DNA of 15,605 bases. Origin: an uncultured Verrucomicrobiota bacterium (GTDB lineage: Bacteria; Verrucomicrobiota; Kiritimatiellia; RFP12; UBA1067). The stretch lies in assembly GCA_946543025.1 (NCBI GenBank), contig CAMNLN010000048.1:1-15605 (forward strand), given 5' to 3'. Below the pieces are notes generated by a model that saw only the letters and a list, made by a program, of their open reading frames with translations, was not told where the DNA came from and made no database searches. This document shows, piece by piece, positions 11,778 to 15,605 of the stretch. Every line of letters starts with the position of its first letter. Positions within the stretch are counted from its first letter, which is position 1. The translations under genes and the position numbers were made by a program.

Positions 11778-12890
11778 AGCGAAGCGACAACAGCGGTGCC
11801 CGAACTTCCGGCCGTGGAGGCCGCGCCGGGCGAAAGGCATGCGGCGATAATCGTCAGGGGCGTCCAGATGCCGGCGCACCAGGTGAGGGCCGCGATCAAG
11901 CAGGCGGTCGAGATGGACCGGCTGTCGGAGGAGGACGGCGAGGAGATATTCTGGCTGTACTCCTATTCCCAGGAGTACCACCTGAAGGAGCGGGACCTGG
12001 CGGACAAGGTCGGGCTGGACGCGACGACGCTGTACCGCGTGTTCCGCGGCAGCTACGGTGCGGCGAGCTGGGCGAACGTCGTCAAGGCGATCCGGGCGTT
12101 CAAGGCGGTCGAGATCGAGGAGATGAAGAAAAAGAACATCGGCATCATCGAGACGGAGGTCAAGAAGACCGTGTTCTCGGCGTGCCAGGCGGCGTTGAAC
12201 GACGGCATGCCGTCGTTCATCTACGGGGCGTCGCAGACCGGGAAGACGACGGCGCTGCTGGAGTTCCAGCGGCTCAACAACCACGGGCGCACGGTTTATC
12301 TCAGGCTGGGAAGCGGCTGGACGCGTCCGCGGCTCGTGAGGGAGCTGGCGGTCAAGTTCGGGAACGGGGTCAAGGCGACGAAGTGCTGGGCGCTCGAGGA
12401 CGCGATCTTCGGGTCGCTAACACGGTACAACCTTCTGATCATCGACGAGTTCCACCTTGCCCTGGAGACCACGAGCGAGGCGAGCTCCAAGGCGATCATG
12501 GAGTTCATTCGCGAAACCTACGACAGGACCGGATGCGGGCTTGTGATGGCGGCCACGAAGGTCGGACTCGCCGGGCTGGAGGGCGGGAAGAACCAGCTGC
12601 TCTTCGATCAGCTTCGGAGGCGCGGCGTGGTGAAAGTCGTATTGCCGGACGTTCCGCCGGTGAGGGACATCAACACGATCGCGCGGTCCTTCGACCTTCC
12701 GCTTCCGGCTGGAGAGGTTTTGGCGGACATAAAGCGCCTTATCAAGACGCGCGGACTCGGCGTGTTCATCAAGTACTTGCAGAAGGCGTACGCGATCACG
12801 CGCAAGTCGAAGAACCAGCTTACATGGGATGTCTACCGCAAGGTGGTAAACGGCTATCTCGCGCTTAGCGCGATGAAGACGGAGTACTGA
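11775..12890 (+). CDS. MuB-like AAA+ ATPase (target capture)
   Basis: A 371-residue protein from ATG 11775 after AAAGGAG. An N-terminal helix-turn-helix (about 70-95, LKERDLADKVGLDATTLYRVFRG) is followed by the ATPase: Walker A GASQTGKT (151-158) and Walker B LLIIDEFH (D224, E225). In Mu, MuB forms ATP-bound filaments on DNA, captures target, stimulates the transposase and protects phage DNA from self-insertion; the HTH and ATPase architecture is that of MuB and of TnsC/IstB-like helpers. It is longer than MuB (312) mainly at the N-terminus. The gene follows the transposase directly, as in Mu. Confidence is high for family, moderate for details of target immunity. Confidence 0.9.
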   Translation: MSEATTAVPELPAVEAAPGERHAAIIVRGVQMPAHQVRAAIKQAVEMDRLSEEDGEEIFWLYSYSQEYHLKERDLADKVGLDATTLYRVFRGSYGAASWANVVKAIRAFKAVEIEEMKKKNIGIIETEVKKTVFSACQAALNDGMPSFIYGASQTGKTTALLEFQRLNNHGRTVYLRLGSGWTRPRLVRELAVKFGNGVKATKCWALEDAIFGSLTRYNLLIIDEFHLALETTSEASSKAIMEFIRETYDRTGCGLVMAATKVGLAGLEGGKNQLLFDQLRRRGVVKVVLPDVPPVRDINTIARSFDLPLPAGEVLADIKRLIKTRGLGVFIKYLQKAYAITRKSKNQLTWDVYRKVVNGYLALSAMKTEY

Positions 12891-12920
12891 AACGCAAACA
12901 ACTAGGGAAAGGATAAGGCA

Positions 12921-13421
12921 ATGGCAAGAAAGACAGTTAAGGAAATATCGAAGGAAGAGGCTTTCACTCTCGCCGACGAGGTCGCTCGTGAGATCGTAGC
13001 CAACCGTGCGCTTGTCGCCGAGCGGGACCAGCACATCCAGGATGTGCAGGACAAGTACAACCCGCTCATCGAGGCTAACGACAAGGCGATAGACGCAAAA
13101 ATCGCGCTTGTCGCCATGTTCGCGAAGGGGCACCGCGCCGAGTACTTCGCCGACAAGAAGAGCTGCGAGACGCCGCTTGCGGTGCTCTCGTTCCGGTACG
13201 GGAACCCGACCTTGAAGCCTCTGTCGTCAAAGGATACCTGGGACGACGTCGCCGCCGCACTCGAGGCTACAAAGGAGGGTAGGGAGTACGTCAAGGTCAA
13301 GAAGGACATCGACAAGCGAGGGCTCCTTAAGAAGACTGCGGAGTGGCTTGCCGGCTTCAAGCTCCGCATCACGCAGAGTGAGACCTTTGCTATCGACCCC
13401 AAGACGGACGCGATGGCTTAA
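12921..13421 (+). CDS. Gam-like host-nuclease inhibitor
   Basis: A 166-residue protein from ATG 12921 (MARKTVKEISKEEAFTLADEVA), near Mu Gam's 174. Mu Gam is a dimer related to Ku that binds DNA ends and shields them from host exonucleases. The long N-terminal helix pair (ADEVAREIVANRALVAERDQHIQDVQDKYNPLIEANDKAIDAKIALV), then AEYFADKKSCETPLAVLSFRYGNPTLKPL and an SKDTWDDVAAAL helix, matches the Gam layout: coiled helices, then a strand-turn-strand with a conserved 'GxxxF+.G' type segment. Its position after A and B is the Mu position. SD-like GGAAAGGATAAGG lies upstream. Confidence 0.88.
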   Translation: MARKTVKEISKEEAFTLADEVAREIVANRALVAERDQHIQDVQDKYNPLIEANDKAIDAKIALVAMFAKGHRAEYFADKKSCETPLAVLSFRYGNPTLKPLSSKDTWDDVAAALEATKEGREYVKVKKDIDKRGLLKKTAEWLAGFKLRITQSETFAIDPKTDAMA

Positions 13422-13439
13422 GCAATCAAGGGGGACCCA

Positions 13440-13775
13440 ATGAGCCGTCGCAGTCGCAAAAGAGAGTTCGCGCCGGTCAATTCCGGCAGCGTGTCGCGCC
13501 CGGAGCGCGTAAACCTCCGCTGCACCACAGAGGAGTGCGGCAGGTTTCTGTCCTTGATTGCGACCCTGCGGCAGCTCAAGGGCCGTCCGCCGGAGCCGAT
13601 CGCGGAGACCGTGCACCATGTTCTGGTGCCGCTCGCGGAGAAGCTTGTCCGCGCCGTTCGCTACGGCAGCGCGGCCGAGCAGTCGTCGGCGCGAGTCTAC
13701 TTCGAGGAGCGTGTCCGAAAGGAAGACTACATCCGCAACCGCGCCGAGCGCTACCAAATGCAGCTCGGCCTGTAG
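13440..13775 (+). CDS. 111-residue basic protein, unknown
   Basis: ATG 13440 follows AAGGGGG. The N-terminus is basic (MSRRSRKREFAPVNSGS), then VNLRCTTEECGRFLSLIATLRQL with two cysteines, and a long helical region (PIAETVHHVLVPLAEKLVRAVRYGSAAEQSSARVYFEERVRKEDYIRNRAERYQMQLGL) rich in Arg and Glu, probably coiled or a helical bundle. No family recognised. Placed between Gam and GemA-like genes, where Mu has small unknown early genes. The stop at 13773-13775 is followed by a 99-bp gap with a short GC hairpin (GCCCC/GGGGC near 13788-13806) and no visible promoter. Confidence 0.7.
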   Translation: MSRRSRKREFAPVNSGSVSRPERVNLRCTTEECGRFLSLIATLRQLKGRPPEPIAETVHHVLVPLAEKLVRAVRYGSAAEQSSARVYFEERVRKEDYIRNRAERYQMQLGL

Positions 13776-13874
13776 ATTAAAACCCACGCCCCGCAACAGG
13801 GTGGGGCTGCGCCAGGTGTCCGCCGGTCGGCATCTGGGTAAGCGACAAGGAAGGCCGGCATCCTAGGAGCACAA

Positions 13875-14384
13875 ATGAGCAAGCAACCACAATCGCTAAC
13901 GCCGCTGCAGCGCCGCACGTTCTTCCGGGCGCTCAGGCCGGCGGCCGTCGAGTGCGGCGAGAATCAGGAAGATTACCGCAAGCGGGTACTCATGGAGGAG
14001 CTGGGCGTCGAGAGCCTTTCAGAGGTCTCGCGCGGATCCGGCTTCGACAAGATCATGACACGGGTCTGCAACGATTCCGGCGACTACGCCAGGGCGCTGC
14101 GGTACTCGATGGGCACGTTCTCGCGCCTTAAGATGCTGATCGTGTCGGCGGCGAAGCGCATTGTCGCAGCCAAGCCTGACTGGCACGGTACCGTCTGGAA
14201 CTACATCTCGGGCGTTATGCACAACAGCGGCATGGTGAAAGACTGCGAGACTCGCGATCTGGCCGTTCGCCTGGAGAGCGACTCCGGGTGGATGGACTTC
14301 ACGGAAGACCAGCTCAAGCGCCTTCTGATGATGCTCAACGCCCAGGTGCACCGCAACCAGCGCAAGGTTGGAGGTGCAGCATGA
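13875..14384 (+). CDS. GemA/gp16-like regulatory protein (DUF1018)
   Basis: A 169-residue protein from ATG 13875 after AGGAG. The segments ECGENQEDYRKRVLMEELGVESLSEVSRGSGFDKIM and, near the end, DFTEDQLKRLLMMLNAQVHRNQRK match the GemA/DUF1018 pattern ('yr.~L....g..S...lt...l' at the start, '..e...vi..L..q..R' at the end). In Mu, GemA affects host gene expression and DNA supercoiling and is transcribed with mor. The middle (RALRYSMGTFSRLKMLIVSAAKRIV, WHGTVWNYISGVMHNSG) is helical with aromatics. No Mor-like gene follows here. Its C-terminal VGGAA codons form the SD (GGAGGTGC) of the next gene, overlapping as ATGA. Confidence 0.85.
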   Translation: MSKQPQSLTPLQRRTFFRALRPAAVECGENQEDYRKRVLMEELGVESLSEVSRGSGFDKIMTRVCNDSGDYARALRYSMGTFSRLKMLIVSAAKRIVAAKPDWHGTVWNYISGVMHNSGMVKDCETRDLAVRLESDSGWMDFTEDQLKRLLMMLNAQVHRNQRKVGGAA

Positions 14385-14557
14385 ATGAGTACTTGCAGCT
14401 GCTAGACCAGTTGGAAGCGGAGTTCAAAGCCAAGATAGCTGAAATCTGCGAAATGGTCCAGTCGGAACGGTTCGCCAATCTTCCGCCTAACGAAAAGAGC
14501 GCCTTGTTTACCATGTTGCTATTCAAGGCATTCAATAATGATGGAGGTGCAAAATGA
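14381..14557 (+). CDS. 58-residue helical protein, unknown
   Basis: ATG 14381 overlaps the GemA-like stop. MNEYLQLLDQLEAEFKAKIAEICEMVQSERFANL is one long charged helix, then PPNEKSALFTMLLFKAFNNDGGAK, a second helix. A helical hairpin that dimerises is likely. It ends in GGAK, whose codons provide the SD (GGAGGTGC) for the next gene. No family recognised. Its place after gemA is that of mor in Mu, but it has no HTH and is too short to be a Mor/C activator. Confidence 0.7.
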   Translation: MNEYLQLLDQLEAEFKAKIAEICEMVQSERFANLPPNEKSALFTMLLFKAFNNDGGAK

Positions 14558-14781
14558 GCAAGATAGTTTCCACAACAGTCCAGACGATAAGCTTCGACGA
14601 ACCGAAGGATCCGATAGACATCAGCATCATTTCCATGCTGCCATTGGGCGTGATGGTCAAGGAAGTGACGTTCAAGTACGTAACGCCGCCACGCGATGAG
14701 TACTTGAATTCCCTAAGGCGCCATGACGCAGCGGTCAAGGCCAACCACACCCGCAAGAAGAAAGGCGGCGCAACATGCTGA
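14554..14781 (+). CDS. 75-residue protein, unknown
   Basis: ATG 14554 overlaps the preceding TGA (ATGA). The first two thirds look like beta strands: KIVSTTVQTISFDEP, IDISIISMLPLGVMVKEVTFKYVTPP. The tail, DEYLNSLRRHDAAVKANHTRKKKGGATC, is basic and helical. This could be a small sheet protein with a nucleic-acid-binding tail. The C-terminal KGGATC codons include AAAGGCGG, serving the next gene, with which it overlaps by 7 nt. No family recognised. Confidence 0.7.
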   Translation: MSKIVSTTVQTISFDEPKDPIDISIISMLPLGVMVKEVTFKYVTPPRDEYLNSLRRHDAAVKANHTRKKKGGATC

Positions 14782-15278
14782 GCGTAGATGAGTTTAACGC
14801 AGCCTTTCTAGCCGCTAACCCAGCCATTCGCCGTGCGGTACTGCGCAAGCTTCGGCGGCCGAAGGTGATAGTCATGTCGCTCAAGCCGAAATATGCCAAG
14901 GCGATATATGAAGGTCGGAAAAACTGGGAGTTCCGCAAGGCTCCGCCACCGCTTTACCAGAGGGTGTATATCTACGAAAGCGCACCCGTCTCCAAGGTGA
15001 CAGGGTGGGTGTTTTTCACCGAGTCCGTCACCGGCATTCCGCTTACCGTATGGGACATCGTGAAGACCAACAAATGCTTCACCAAGAACCTGCCAGGGAT
15101 TACCCTGCCAGAATTGGAAGCGTACGCCGGCAAGAAACTCGTCACGGCCCTGCGGGTGCACCAGCCCGAAAGGGCGGACCATCCAATCGAATTCGTCGCC
15201 AAGCCGCCTCAAAACTGGGGCCGCTTCGTCTACACAACCAACCCCAGTACTTCCGATACGGCCAATGCGGAAACCTAG
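14775..15278 (+). CDS. ASCH-domain protein
   Basis: A 167-residue protein from ATG 14775, overlapping the upstream gene by 7 nt. ASCH domains are PUA-like folds that bind RNA or modified nucleosides; some hydrolyse N4-acetylcytidine. Visible signature: VIVMSLKPKYAKAIYEGRKNWEFRK (31-55), with GRKNWEFR the G-x-K-x-x-E-x-R motif, then VYIYESAPVSKVTGWV (64-79), a strand-turn-strand typical of the core; the last part carries the W...R.V.T end. The N-terminal 30 residues (MLSVDEFNAAFLAANPAIRR) are an extra helix, so a start at the Met at residue 34 is possible, though the coupling favours the longer one. It is the last early gene. Substrate unknown; a counter-defence or host-RNA role is a guess. 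Confidence 0.85.
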   Translation: MLSVDEFNAAFLAANPAIRRAVLRKLRRPKVIVMSLKPKYAKAIYEGRKNWEFRKAPPPLYQRVYIYESAPVSKVTGWVFFTESVTGIPLTVWDIVKTNKCFTKNLPGITLPELEAYAGKKLVTALRVHQPERADHPIEFVAKPPQNWGRFVYTTNPSTSDTANAET

Positions 15279-15300
15279 TCGTGCCAGCCAGGCAAAATTC

Positions 15301-15335
15301 AAGCCCCTTGCAGCGATCCTGCAGGGGGCTTTTTT
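15301..15335 (+). terminator. rho-independent terminator ending the early operon
   Basis: A 13-bp stem (15301-15313, AAGCCCCTTGCAG, with 15319-15331, CTGCAGGGGGCTT, one G-T pair), a 5-nt loop (CGATC), and six Ts. It lies 22 bp after the ASCH stop codon. The GCCCC...GGGGC core is shared with the repressor terminator. Confidence 0.92.
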
Positions 15336-15605
15336 GATGGTTGCAAACTGCCTTTCGAGGTGTCGTAAACCCGGTTTGATATTCCTAAATCTTGATTAAA
15401 TGCGGCCTTTGAAGCCCGACCGGCGGCGTAAATTCTCAAAACGCGCCTCGCTGATCCGGCGCTCGATATGCTGCCCGGCATCGCCGCCAAACGCCCGTCA
15501 AACCGCCATTTCGTCTCGTCTAATCGCGCCTCGTCTCGCCTTTTCTCACGTTCTCACCCCCGCCGTCACAAAACACCGCTGTTCGTGCCGGAGAACGTGG
15601 AGCTC
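15336..15605. other. non-coding right flank, possible phage end with transposase subsites
   Basis: No convincing gene in 270 bp. It holds two close copies of CGCGCCTCG (15442-15450 and 15525-15533, 83 bp apart), related pieces (CGCCCGTCA at 15492, CGCCATTTCG at 15504), and TCGTCTCG repeated at 15511 and 15531. Such spaced degenerate repeats are what Mu-type ends contain. The last 27 bases (from 15579) read CTG TTC GTG CCG GAG AAC GTG then GAG CTC, all codons ending in G or C, and look coding. A phage/host junction between about 15560 and 15580 (for example after a CA) is possible, not shown. Confidence 0.4.

Noticed and set aside
13776..13874. Terminator in the gap before the GemA-like gene
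   Set aside because: The GCCCC/GGGGC stem is only 5 bp with a long loop and no T-run; it is too weak to call.
14381..14557. Mor/C-type late activator downstream of the GemA-like gene
   Set aside because: Only 58 residues of helical hairpin, no helix-turn-helix; it does not match Mor/C architecture.

Overview
The window is most of the early half and the start of the late half of a Mu-like (transposable) phage or prophage. The basis is a consistent set of recognisable families: a MuA-type DDE transposase (9713-11740), a MuB-type AAA ATPase (11775-12890), a Gam-like DNA-end protein (12921-13421), a GemA/gp16-like protein (13875-14384), and on the other strand a Mu gp28-like large terminase, a gp29-like (DUF935) portal and the start of an I-like head protease. 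The host cannot be named from sequence alone. A high-GC genome, strong Shine-Dalgarno (SD) sites and a phage lipoprotein fit a Gram-negative bacterium. Short tandem heptamer-like repeats between genes suggest, weakly, an uncultured PVC-type bacterium (Verrucomicrobiota/Kiritimatiellota); I hold that at low confidence.

Layout: (1) 1-5433, minus strand, late operon in transcription order: unknown 138-aa protein, lipoprotein, 37-aa protein, membrane/coiled-coil protein, small winged-helix-like protein, gp27-like protein, large terminase, portal, head protease (cut by the left edge). From the 37-aa gene onward the genes overlap or nearly touch, so this stretch is translated as a tightly coupled unit. 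(2) 5434-6421, control region: candidate late promoter, tandem heptamers, a 46-bp hyphenated palindrome, a strong GC hairpin, a rho-independent terminator for the repressor, three 21-bp tandem repeats, the minus-strand XRE repressor gene, then a sigma70-like early promoter with a palindromic operator inside it. (3) 6422-8729, plus strand: a Cro/Ner-like HTH gene followed by ten small, mostly unrecognised genes, including a zinc-ribbon protein, a 23-aa cysteine microprotein and two single-span membrane miniproteins. (4) 8763-13421: HTH_17-type protein, DUF3102-like protein, transposase, ATPase, Gam. (5) 13440-15278: unknown 111-aa protein, GemA-like, two small proteins, ASCH-domain protein, ending in a clear terminator. 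(6) 15336-15605: non-coding, repeat-bearing DNA that may be the phage right end, with a coding-like final segment that may be host.

Working model: the 90-aa repressor holds the early promoter off by binding the operators. When it is lifted, the plus-strand operon makes the HTH regulator, the small early proteins and the transposition machinery, and later the minus-strand operon makes packaging and head proteins. Unlike Mu, where early and late genes run in one direction, here they are divergent from a central switch. No Mor/C-type late activator, MuF protein or endolysin is recognisable within the window.
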